Assembly (NCBI GenBank): GCA_029721515.1
Contig: CM056561.1
Location: forward strand, 5,294,001-5,358,000
Source: Synanceia verrucosa
Taxonomy: Eukaryota > Chordata > Actinopteri > Perciformes > Synanceiidae
DNA: 64,000 nt
Reading direction: 5' to 3'
Shown in pieces: positions 26,801-37,668 of this stretch; within the stretch, counting starts at the first letter, position 1, and each line of letters opens with the position of its first letter. The translations under genes and the position numbers were made by a program. The notes beneath the pieces are model-generated. The model saw only the letters and a list, made by a program, of their open reading frames with translations, did no database searches and was not told the DNA's origin.

Positions 26801-26981
26801 GCGTCACCTGAATCTTTTCACAAGATTTTATCGCTACCTGTGCCGTTGATATTTTATCTGGAATCTTCCAGGTATGCATGGAGGATATCCCTTTTCTTCT
26901 CTCTCTGCCATCTCTTTTACTCAAATTTAACATTTTGTGCCAAAAACCAAACTAAAATTTGTCACCCTCTCTCATTTCCAG
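21729..26981 (+). other. zhx3: zhx3 intron 1 (5.25 kb)
   Basis: This intron joins the non-coding exon to the leader/coding exon at 26982. It holds a (TG)n tract at 23812-23843, GA- and GGGAGG-rich purine tracts at about 23980-24060 and 25026-25080, CA tracts near 24530, a T20 run at 26481-26500 and an A23 run at 26748-26770. Long open frames here (for example up to 240 codons on the minus strand at 24635-25357) are low-complexity and show no protein family, so I do not call them genes. Confidence 0.55.
23812..23843. repeat. (TG)n microsatellite
   Basis: Sixteen uninterrupted TG units in zhx3 intron 1. Confidence 0.95.
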
Positions 26982-27142
26982 GTTTTCCCTTTAACATTGC
27001 AGTGAGAACTACAAGTGGACCCATGGACATGCCCTGCTGTCCTCCTCCTGTGCCTGGTCTATAGTCAACCAGAAGTAATCCATATTGTCACTCAACTTGT
27101 CCTCAGCGATTTGACAAACCCTCCCCACCCTGTGGTCCTACC
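26982..27142 (+). promoter_or_regulatory. zhx3: zhx3 leader with a 13-codon upstream ORF
   Basis: The acceptor CATTTCCAG ends at 26981. The leader then runs to the main start at 27143, which sits in ACCATGG. A short upstream ORF, MDMPCCPPPVPGL, starts at 27023 and stops with TAG at 27062-27064, 78 bases before the main start. It could dampen translation of zhx3. Confidence 0.6.
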
Positions 27143-30100
27143 ATGGCCAGCAAGAGGAAGTCTACGACGCCTTGTATGATCCCCAGCAAGATCACACGTC
27201 CAGCAGACGAGGTTGAACAGGACTCACCGGGTCTTCTCCGTCAATCCAGGATTTCTGGAGCGGGCAGACATAGCCCGCTTGACCCAGGAGAGTATTCCAG
27301 TCCAGAGGCGGGGGAAGCTGTCAAAGATGGATCTGGCATTTATACCTGTAAGCCTTGTAACTTTGAAACCCATGACCTTAACTTGTTCTTGGATCATGTG
27401 TACTCTGGACACCCGGACTTCCGTGCAGACCCCAGCTTCTTTTGCGTAAGCTGTGGGGTTTCAGCACCCAAGTTTGAGGGGCTGGCCCTGCACAATGCCA
27501 GGGTTCACCCTAGCACATTGAACACAACTCTGCGGCTGAGGAGGAGGGACAGGAGGGTGGTGGTGGAGCAGAACCTGGTGAGTGGGGCCGAGACGGAGAA
27601 GGACAGCGAGATCTCCATCACCAAAACCCCCATAATGAGGATGCTGAAGGGCAAATCGGAGTCTAAACGCATCGTGGTGTCTCATTCGGTCTCTGATGAG
27701 GCCTCCTCAGACCAGCACTCTGTCTCTGTGTCCAGAGAGACAGAGAGGAAGGAGTCTGCTGCAGTGACGGTCACCCACGTCCCCACAATTGTCCACAATG
27801 GGACGACTAAAGTCACTCTGCCATCAGCAATTCAGATAGTCAATGGTTCTGGAGCATTACCGATTCTCAAGACTCCCATCACACAGGTGGGTGGTCGGTG
27901 ATTCTGTCTCATCGTTTGGTTTGAATCAAATAACCCAACTTAACTGATCTGATTGCTTTAAATCTGTTTCCCATAGGTGGTCTCAGTGGTTCAAAGCAGA
28001 AGCCTTCATCAATCTGCACCAATCACAGCCTCCTCTAATATTTCCTCTGCTTCGTTTTCCACTTCCAAAAATCTCCCCAAGGTAAATGTTTTGATTTGTG
28101 TTATGAAGTTAATCATAGCTCAAACAGCATCACAATCTTTCCTTTCCACATTTTACCCTGCCAGGTGATGATTCCTTTGAGCAGCATCCCTACCTACAGT
28201 GCCTCCATGGACTCCTCCTCCTTCTTGAAGACCTCCTTCAGTAAGTTCCCATACCCCACAAAGGCAGAGCTCTGCTACCTGACTGTGGTCACAAAGTTCC
28301 CTGAGGAGCAGATAAAGATCTGGTTCACGGCGCAGAGGCTCAAACAAGGCATCAGCTGGTCTCCTGAGGAGATTGAGGAGGCGAGGAGGAAGATGTTCAA
28401 CACCATCATCCAGACTGCACCTTCCAGCTCGCAGAGCCAGACCCAGAGTCACAATAGCCCGGCCCAACACACAATCACAGTCCTGCCTGCCTCGCTCGGA
28501 GCTACAGGAATCCCTCACATCCTGCAGGGCTCTCTGGTCAGCCAAGGAGGGGTGATCGTCACACAGCCTGTCATGGCAAATGGTATCCAGGTGAGCAGTG
28601 CTCCTGTGGCCCTGGCAGTCACACCTAAGCCCCAGGCTGCAGCCCGCCCCATGATGCAGGCCCGACCCGCTGCAGCCCTGGTGGCAGACAAAGGCGTCAG
28701 CATGGTGGTGGGGACAGTGGGCAGCAGCAGCACTGGGAGTAACATCATCAGCAGCAGTAGTAACAGTAGCAGGAGTGGCAGAGGAGGCACGAGCAGCATA
28801 GTTACTAGCAGTCAAGCTAGTGTCATCAACCTTAGTCTAGGAAGCAGCAACTCAAGTAACGCTAAGGTCAGCAGTGTCAACGGTAAACACAGCAGCGCTA
28901 ATGCAGACTGCAGTAATGTCACCAGCCATGTAAACGCTAAGGACAGTGATATCAGGAAACCCATGAACACCAGCGCTGTGAGGAGCGACAGCAAGTCAAC
29001 CACAGAAAATAAAAACACCTCTGAGAGCAAATCTAATAACAGCAAAGCAGGCAGTGATGGACAGAAGAGGAAAGACGGAAACAGAAAGAACACAACCAGC
29101 TCAGATGACGTGGACCCCACCGCCAGGGACTCTCCAGTTATCAAAATGGAGGAGCCATCCTCTCCAGCCTCAAAGTCTTCTTCCCCCTCTCCTGCAGCTG
29201 CTCCTGGCTCTCAGACCCCCCTTAACGCCTTCCTGGACCCCAGCTTTTACAAGGGCAAGAAGTCTCAGGAGCAACTCAACACGCTGAAGGACAGTTTTCA
29301 GGTCAGCCAGTTTCCCGATCAGGAAGAGGTGGACCGCCTCATCGCTCTGACCGGGCTCACGGTGCGAGAGGTCCGCAAGTGGTTCAGCGACCGCCGCTAC
29401 CACTTTCGCAACCCCAAAGGTTCGCGCTCCAGCACAGGTGGACAGAGTAAGTCCAGCACTGCAGCAGGAGCAGGGACCGGTCCGAGTACGCCAGGGAGCA
29501 GCGGCGCTGGCAGCAGCAACCCCGTTGATCTGTCTGAAAGTAGCAGCAGCAGCAACTCGGGCGCAAAAACGCCCCAGCACAGCTCTGCACCCCTGAGTCC
29601 AGCTGCATCACAGACTCCAACCTCTCCCACCACGCCTTCCCGTCGACTCCCCAGACCTCCATCTCCTGATTTCACTGCTATCCGCTACAAGGAGAGAGAA
29701 CCTCATCAGGTGTGTTTGAAGCTAAATGTCAGCTAAAGTAGGCTGTTCAAAATGTTTCCATGCAATGATTCATTTCTAGGATTATCAATTAAATTAGAGG
29801 GGAATTCCACTGACTTTTACAGTATTTTAAAGTATTATGCACAAAATGTGGACGTTCGAGTTTGCATAAAAACATACAATGTTTTTGGTTCTGCTGATCT
29901 TTAAAAAAAAACAACAAAAGTAATGGGAGTGCAATGCTACTCAATGATGCACCCTTTCATCTATTACTCCATAAAATATCTATGTCCTTTTTCATTTGAC
30001 TTTGTCCATTCCTGTATTCTATTTAGTTAAAGGCTCTGGAGGCCAGTTTTAGGGAGGATCCTGACCCAGCAGAAGAGGAGGTGGACAGGCTGCGATCTGA

Positions 30101-32798
30101 GACCAAGATGACCAGGAGGGAGATCCACGGCTGGTTCGCTGACCGGAGGAAGAGAGTGGCAGCTGAGAAAAAGAAAGAGGAGGCAAAGCGGGCATTGAGG
30201 GAGGAGGAGGAGGAGGAGGAGGAGGAGGAGGAGATGGAAGTTGATGGGGAGGAGAGACAGAGAGAGGACGGGTCAGGAGAACTGAAAGTCAACCCTATCA
30301 AAATAAACCTGAAGATGCTCAAAGTGACGGAGGCCAACGGCAAAGCAGAGGGTGAAGGGTCGGACAGCATGCCACCTGCATCCTCCCCGGGCCTCACTCC
30401 ATCCTCCACCCCCAAACCCCCCCAATCCTCCACACCAACACCCAAACCAGCCCACTCCCCTAAACCCACCGCCATCCGAGGTAAGAAGACAGCAGAGCAG
30501 CTGCAGACGCTCAAACAAGTCTACGCCCGAACACAGTGGCCCAGCGCTGCGCAGTACGATGAAATGATCTCAGCCACCGGACTGTCCCGACCGGAGGTGG
30601 TGCGCTGGTTCGGGGACTGCCGCTACGTCCAGAAGAACGGCCAGCTGAAGTGGCTGGAGGCTTACCAGACCATGGCTCTGGAAGAGGACCTGCAGAAGGG
30701 GAACACACAGATTCTCCAGGACCACCATGACGTCCACGGCAGCCTGGAGGAGTCAAAGGTATCGATAACAACGAATCACATTAAACAGCTGAGAATCAGG
30801 TGGTAACACTTTACAGCTGTGATACAAGATGACTTTAGCTATCTGACTGTGCTGCAGGAGGAAACAAGTCACTTTAGAAAGACTCTTGTTGACATGGTAC
30901 TTTTTTTTAGATGCATATTTGTAACCGCTTCATTTTTTAGTTGAACACACACATAGACATGCAGATGACTGATAGACCAAAATACTTTCACTTCCTAATT
31001 GCATCATGCATATTCTTTTCATGACTGTTTTTCTTCTCCAATTATAAACAAATTAAGTGGTTTTGGTCTTGATTTTGAGATGTATTTGATTATAAAGTAA
31101 ATATTTTAATTGTGATTTACCATCATCCTGTCTTTGCTGCAGTGGCCACTGTTCCACAGAGTCACTTTCATTTTTGATCAAACTGGAACAGGCCTCAGCT
31201 CTGCAGCGTCTTTTCTTGAATCAACACACTTTATTCTTGACACACAGTTGCAGGAACTGGCTCAAGCTTGTGGCTTAACGGTGGACTTGGTGCGACACTG
31301 GTTCTCCACCAAGGCGCCTTTGCCCCGGGTGGAACAAACTGCTACTGCTCATGCGACAGAACCCAGACCTGGTTCACCAGAGGCAGCGGCAACAACAGCA
31401 GGATCCTCCCCCCCAGAGCCACAGCCAGGAGGAGGGACAGAGGAGAAAATAGAGCAGTCAGTGTGTGGTGTTGCAACAGTGGTGGAGGAGGCGGACAACA
31501 CTGTGAATTCTGCTAAAGGTGATCTTCATATCTGGATTAGTCTGATGTTATTAACTCACTGAGAGCCAGCTGTTTTATAGAACAGAAAGTGCCTTGTGCC
31601 ATTGTTTTTGCCCATTTTGAGTCATAATTCAAGACCCACAGAATATTTTGTATTACGTCTCTGAAAACACTGAATAGCTCAAATGAAAGAAGAGACTCTC
31701 TATTTCATCATGAAAAAAACATTTGTTTTCACCTTGTTCCATTCTTGGTTTATCAGAGGTAGAATAGAGGCCACTTTCACCAAAATCACCACTTTTTCTC
31801 CAGAATCCGTCGGTTTTGCTCTCTAATCAGAAGCCCCAAAATTACTTACAGGCGGTGTGAGGGTGTGCTCACACAGCGTATGAGTAATGTTTGGGATTCT
31901 GGGATGTGTAGTCAGAACATAAAGAGACAGTATAATGCTGCATTACATTAAACTTGGAAGACTGAGCTGGGAACAACGTCACACCCGAGTTGACGACATT
32001 CCAGTAAACAAGTTGGAAAACCAAGATGGATTCCTCCAAGGAAAAATTTGTTGTGCTAGCTCTGTTGGAATGCAAAGAAGACACAGAGGGTGTGTTTGTT
32101 CTCCAGTGTAATTCTGTGTGGGGAAAAACATTAAACTATACTGTAGGCTGTAACATGAAATGCTACACGGCACTGCCATCTTGGATTTTGATGTTGTGTT
32201 CAAGTCAGGGTTGGTGAGGTTCGTCCAACTTTCCGAGTCGGAAATCCGACATCAGGGGGCGTTCCCTTTGAAACTTCCGAGTACAAATGGAACGCAGCAT
32301 AAGCCACAGGTATCAAAACAGGAAGTGAAGACAATCAGAGAGCAAACGGGACAGATTGTGGTCAAAAAGTGGTGATTTTAGTGGGAGTGGCCTCTACCTC
32401 TGATAAAACAAGAATGGAACAAGGTAAAAAAACATTTTTTCATGATGAAATAGTCTCTTCTTTCATTTGAGCTAGTCATAGTACAAAACAGTCTGTGGGT
32501 CATGAAAGATGATTCAAGTCACTTTTTTTTTTTTTTAATAAATGGGCTGGCACTCAGTGAGTAAAGGGTGATCAACAGAGATGGATAGTAACCATAGCAT
32601 GTGTGATCGTCTCTCAGGTGAAACATGAAAACACACAATGCTGATGATTGATGAGACGTGCTGTGATAGGCATGTGCTGTCTGCCACAAAGAACACTTCC
32701 TTTCTGCTTGTTGTAATTTGTTTTTAAATTTCCTTTTCTTTTTTGAACTACGACAGGAACCGATTGAAGAGGACTTTTGTCTGGAGAATGGGAGTTAA
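27143..32798 (+). CDS. zhx3: Zinc fingers and homeoboxes protein 3 (ZHX3)
   Basis: This encodes a nuclear transcriptional repressor that in mammals dimerises with ZHX1 and NF-YA. The N-terminus MASKRKSTTPCMIP matches the ZHX family. Two C2H2 fingers lie at residues about 67-90 and 99-122. Homeodomains lie at about 298-347 (KIWFTAQRLKQG), 645-695 (VRKWFSDRRYH), 795-842 (IHGWFADRRKR) and 949-1007 (VVRWFGDCRYV); a fifth, divergent one is suggested by VRHWFSTK. Exons are 27143-27886, 27977-28081, 28165-29709, 30027-30758, 31143-31518 and a last one from 32757. The first four exons are whole numbers of codons. About 1170 residues are predicted against 956 in human; the excess is largely Ser/Thr-rich linker and a poly-Glu run. 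The 3' end is uncertain: see the finding on the last exon. Confidence 0.93.
30197..30235 (+). repeat. zhx3: (GGA)n repeat encoding poly-glutamate in zhx3
   Basis: An uninterrupted GGA run at 30201-30233 encodes about eleven consecutive glutamates just C-terminal to the third homeodomain. Length variation of this run would be tolerated in frame. Confidence 0.85.
31555..32561. mobile_element. Inverted-repeat DNA element in the last zhx3 intron
   Basis: The two ends, CTCACTGAGAGCCAGC at 31555 and its counterpart ending at 32561 (CTCACTGAGTGCCAGC on the other strand), begin inverted arms roughly 260-280 bases long. They share for example AGCTCAAATGAAAGAAGAGAC, CATGAAAAAA and ACCTTGTTCCATTCTTG. 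The flanks are TTAA on the left and TAAA on the right, which could be a decayed TTAA target duplication of piggyBac type. No transposase is present. Confidence 0.75.
31936..32299. mobile_element. Second inverted-repeat element nested in the first
   Basis: The left end TGCTGCATTACATTAAACTT and the right end (TGCTGCGTTCCATTTGTACT on the minus strand) are imperfect inverted repeats 364 bases apart. They lie between the two arms of the larger element. Further inward both sides continue with CTTGGAAG or CTCGGAAG. It has no coding capacity. Superfamily is not assigned. Confidence 0.6.
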
Positions 32799-33870
32799 CA
32801 AGTCTTTGTGTCGATAGTGTGAGGAGCAGACGGCAGATGTGGTTGTAACAGGATCACTGGATGGAAACGGACCTTGAAACCATCCTCACTCTCTCTCACC
32901 CCTAGAGGTAGGCTGACCTCCCCGTTACGTGAGATGGACGCTAAAGCTTGTAACCTCCTCCTCCCCCCAGACCTCCCCGCCCTCCTCCTCCTCCCATTGT
33001 GTTCACCCCTTACGCTACACAGACCTTCTCCAGTATCCTCCCGGCCGCCATTTTCCCCTCAGAAGGAAGTTCCAGCAGCGACTGAAGTGCAGGGGTGGAT
33101 GTGGTGGAGGGAGGGGCCGTTTGTTCCGCCTGCCTGCTGTGATGGGAGAAAGGAAGGGAAAAAGGGTAGAGCTGCTGGAAGATGAGGAGGGAAGGAGGTG
33201 AATGTGTGGTGGGACCTCAGCAGATGTTCATCAGGGTGGGGGGGGGGGGGGTCGGGCTTTTTGGACCGTTCTCGGCCAAATCAACCCTCAGACGAGGGTG
33301 AACAAGTGTTCACAGCCTGAAAAACTGCAAAGCTCTTTCCTCCAGGGTGCTTGCCTTAAAGGCCTTAAAAGTAAATCAATTCTTTGTCCATTGTGCCATT
33401 TTCATACTCCTCATGCTCCCTTCTTCCACCAGCTGGCACTCCTACACTGACTTTATGCTTGCAGCTTACTTTAAATGTGCTAGCTAGGCTGTCCATAGTG
33501 TCTTATGTGAAACACAGCACTGATGTCCATTTGGACTCTTTGTACTCACTTTTCATTTCCTATCTGTACATATTTTGTTAAATGGGACATTAAATTGTCC
33601 ATTTTGGGGGGGAGGACACCTGGATTTCCATCATCCAAAAAGGGCAAGCACCCTGTTGTGTACACAGCATAGTAGACTATCTGGAATCTGGTTTGTGTTG
33701 TAGCATCAAGTGCTTCTTTGTGTCACTGACATGCGTGTCCATTTGTTTTTAATGGAACTTTCCTATGAAATAAATTTGACTGTAGAAGAACTGTGAACTT
33801 TTACCAGAGTTCCATACTTAACGCTTGATGTATAATTTTTACAGATGGTATTTGCAGAATAAACAGAATG
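32799..33870 (+). other. zhx3: zhx3 3' untranslated region and polyadenylation signals
   Basis: This follows the last zhx3 coding exon. AATAAA occurs at 33769-33774 and again at 33858-33863, so the transcript probably ends shortly after one of these. A G-run lies near 33238-33251. Open frames in this stretch have no family resemblance. Confidence 0.6.
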
Positions 33871-34265
33871 TAATAACATTGTCTGCTTCAAGAGTTTTCT
33901 TCAGGGTGTGCAATAAGAGGAAGTAAAACAAAATTCTGCCTAATCCTGGAGTCATGCAGGAGTCAACAAAAAGCCTCTTGTTTAAGACTGAAAATAGTGA
34001 TTAGCATCATTAATCTGCTGATGTTTTGTCATCGATACTTCAGCCTGTGACAGATAGAGAACTAGGGGTGGGAAAAAAAATATTGCTATGGCAACATTTT
34101 TTTTTTGTTTCATAATATCTCCCAATAGAAAATAAAAACAACAATTCACGTGAACTTCGACAGCCCTGTTTGTGTATATGCATGTATATATAAATATGTA
34201 TTGTACATATATATTTTATATACAACTATGTAGAATACAACAAGATATAGCAATAACGTATCATT

Positions 34266-34622
34266 GCTCAAGTATTGCATATCCTTGGAGGGTCATGGGG
34301 GTGCTGGGGCCTATCCCAGCTGTCTTAGGGTGAAAGGCAGGGTACACCCTGGACAAGTCTCCAGTTCATCACAGGACACAGAGACAGACAACCACTCACA
34401 CTCACATTCACACCTACTGTCAATTTAAATTAGCCAATTAACCTAATCCCCATGCATGTTTTTGGATGGTGGGAGGAAGCCGGAGTACCAGAGAGAACCC
34501 ACACAGACACGGGGAGAACATGCAAACTCCACACAGAAAGGCCCCAGGCCGGGAATCGAACCCAGTACCTTCTTGCTGTGAGGTGACAGTGCTAACCTAA
34601 CCACTGCACCACCGCAGACCTT
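34266..34622 (-). repeat. L2/SINE-type dispersed repeat
   Basis: Read on the minus strand it begins with GGTGGTGCAGTGGTTAG, has a tRNA-like GGTTCGATTCCC box, then TTTGCATGTTCTCCCCGTG, TGGGTTCTCTCTGGTACTCC, and ends with GTACCCTGCCTTTCACCC and CTGGGATAGGCCCCAGC. This is a very common fish repeat of L2-related or SINE type. It lies between the convergent zhx3 and plcg1 3' ends. Confidence 0.8.
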
Positions 34623-34726
34623 GGTTGTCCCAAAAAAAAATCTGCAAAAAACAGATACAGTGAATATTTAAAGATAAATGTGCCTAAATCATTAAATGCA
34701 AATAAGACAAAGAAGTATTAAGTATT

Positions 34727-37260
34727 TTATTTACTTTTCAGGCTTGAATATGTTTCATATGAAAGGCAAAATTAAAATGAATACTTTTCCTCTCCATGGT
34801 TTAGGCACATTACAGAAAGGCGATCGTAAATGAGAACGTCTGTAAGCAAACAGACACTGGAGGAGAAAAAACAAAACAAAAAAAAACAAAACAAAAACAG
34901 AAACTAATGGGCCCTCACATCCACATAGATGCTCTTTGTTATTCTGGTTGATCTGAAACTCTTTACAGGTTGGTGGGAGTTGTCCTGCCATAACTGGTGC
35001 AAACAAGGTGAACAGTAGGTCTACACATGTGGTCCGATCAGTCAGAATGAGTGACAGTACCTGCGTAGGTGTAGCGTGGGGGTACTTTAAGCCCAGCATG
35101 ATGAGGCTTTATGTCATGTGGACACAGACGGGTCGGCAATAAGAGCAATGTAGCACTGGAGGGAGAGCTCTCCACAAAGCCCAGTCATGGTCGGGCAGGA
35201 AGAGGGAAAAAAAAAAAAAAAAAAAAAAAACCTAGGCGAGCTTTGGGTGTTAGGGTGCAAACACAACAAGATAATAATCAAAATTTAGTTGAGACCTCAA
35301 GTATTCCCTCCTGCCCCTGCGTTTACCTCCACTTAAATCATACCATATGGCTTATGTGTGTCTCAGTGGCCAAACACTCAGGGAGAACACTGAGTTTACC
35401 TGACAGAGAAAACAGTTTCTGATACGAACCAACAGATAACACCATTTCTTTGCATCTAGAACTAGTCTGACGCTCAGACTCGACGGCTCCTCTCTGACAC
35501 CAACATTCGACTTAAAAAGCTCGACAAACAGTGATGTCAAAGTTGGAAATGATGAGTCGTGACCTGTAGCGTTTAACACGTTCACTTTGCGCCGTCAGCC
35601 ACTTGTTGAAGCAAAACATTTCATCCAAAATGAATTCACAGCCAGTGGCACTTTCACTGTATGCCCCAGAAGTCAGCGGCAGCACAAACACTAAAGGTCC
35701 CTTATGTCTCTGTGGTGTGGCAAGGATATATGGCATATTTTCTTTGCGCGTACAGCGTCAATGCAAACATTCGTACTTGGTCAATGATTCTGAATTTCCT
35801 CTAAAACGCATGGAAATCCTATTGGACAAAGGCAGACAAATAAAAAACAAAGCTGGCTGCGTCCTTTTGCTTCAGACCTCAAAAATGGCTTGTTGGAGCT
35901 CAAACTCGATACAACAGTGATGTTATTTTTAGTCACTGTAGTCATGGAGCTGTGTTACATATGACAAGAGTTACCGATTACAAGCTAATTAGAAAGCAAT
36001 CTCATAAGACAGCACTTCCAAAACCATCCGTCGTAAATCACAGAAACAAAAGCCTTACACAGTACGGTACACTCTGTAGATGAAATAATTATGCTCCTCA
36101 AACCACTTTGCTTTTCCATAAATGTATCAAATTATCCAGCATGTTATCAGTAACGCCTTTCATCCGCGTGATCTTACAGCCCCATGAACACAAACACAAC
36201 TGTGCTGCTGTTATAATGGCCCTGAAAGAAACAGATAATTATGAGCACAGTTCACACTCAGACTGTAACCTCTGGATCAACATGTATCCCTGGTCCTGCT
36301 TTATCACAGTGTGGAGTTAGTTGCAGTAAGACATTGAAGGGAGACAGAAGTTTGAATGTGTCAGACTGGCTTGTCGAGGAAATGGAATGATGTGCAGTTA
36401 TTTGGAATGTAAGTTAGAAATAAAAATGAATGTGTTTGTGTATTGCAGACATAACATATGATGCTGGCTGCTCTCTCACTGCTTCCAACGTAAACAGGCT
36501 CTGCCTTTTTCCTGGTGCTTTGAGAAAAAAATAAAAAATAAAAAATATTCCTCCAGGTTTAGGGTGTGAATATGACTGGAGGTGTAATTTCCTCCATAAA
36601 GCAAAGAGAAAGAGAGAGAGAGAGACATTAAAATAGCCGTAGAGAGCCCTCAAGTTTTCACACATATACATAAAAAAGTCACATTATGAATGCTTAAAGG
36701 TTTAAATAATTAGAATAATTAAAAACATGGAGACAGGAGCTCTTTGAGAGCAGGTCACCTGCTGCTGTTCTCCGGCCAACAGCACAGCAGGAATAAATAC
36801 ATATATTCATATACGCCTAATAGTGAAGAGCGAAGAAACTTAACGAGGAACAGTTCCAAACTGATACCTTTTCCTCTCTTTCCCTCCAAGCTAAGCAGAT
36901 GTTGAGCACACCTAAAACACAAGAGGACAGCCAGTCCACAGCTGGGACTTTTTCAGCCTTGTTGTTGTTCTCCCGTGAACGTCCATTTCTTCTTCCTGTC
37001 CACAGCGGTCAGCTTCCTCTCCTCTGGAGTCCCTCCTTCTGGTCAGATGAGTGCTGAGGAGGCTGGGCAGCAGGGTGGGGGGAGAGGAGGGAGAATGGAG
37101 GGAGAGCTGCCTGAAATGTAGGCCAAAGCGGTGGTGGGCGTTTCCATGGAAACAGTGTTCACAGCAGTCAGTGACATCATCAGTACAGGGAGAGGCGACT
37201 GGGTACGAAGGGGTTGGGGGGGTGGAGGGGGTTTGCAACAGAAATGCGTCCTGATTGGAC
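34727..37260 (-). other. plcg1: plcg1 3' untranslated region
   Basis: This follows the plcg1 stop codon on the minus strand. I found no convincing minus-strand AATAAA before the TTTATT at about 34726-34731, giving a putative 2.5-kb 3' untranslated region. It includes an A24 run at 35207-35230. No other gene is visible. Confidence 0.45.
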
Positions 37261-37668
37261 CTAGACTCGGTTCTCTCCGCCCACTCTGGTCCTCCGCAAC
37301 ATCCTGAGGTAAAAACAAAGACAGGAGGACGTCTGGAACCTTCACCGCCGAGGCATTTAAAATAAATCAATAAATAAATGACCACACATTTACCTTGTCT
37401 GTCTGTTCTGTGGGTCCATGTGGTCCAACAGGGCCTCCTGGGAAACTCTGAAGTCTTCTAGAGGGGACTGGTAGCGGGATTCAAAGGAGCCCTCCCTCCC
37501 TCTGTAAGCCATGGACTGTGCTGGCGACTGGGGCACAGGAGACATGGTGGAGGAAGTGGAAGTCACAGAGCCCAAATCCCCCAAACGTTCCCGCCCTACT
37601 TGGGCAGACGCCGATACCGGCGAGGCGCCAACGGCGAGGAACGGGCTCAGAACCTCTCCGTTTTCATC
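37261..37668 (-). other. plcg1: plcg1 exons 31-32: C-terminal tail
   Basis: Exons 37394-37668 and 37261-37303 encode the tail after the C2 domain. It ends in RRTRVGGENRV, close to human RRTRVNGDNRL, and retains REGSFESRYQ. Upstream of that motif lies a Ser/Pro/Thr-rich stretch of about 50 residues that is clearly longer than in human. Confidence 0.85.

Noticed and set aside
28153..29675. Long open frames antisense to the main zhx3 exon (up to 220 codons)
   Set aside because: They mirror the Ser-rich coding strand (repeated AGC codons read as Leu/Ala-rich on the other strand) and have no homology.
34266..34622. A tRNA-like gene suggested by GGTTCGATTCCC on the minus strand
   Set aside because: The box lies within a dispersed SINE/L2-type repeat and no cloverleaf with a sensible acceptor stem is visible.
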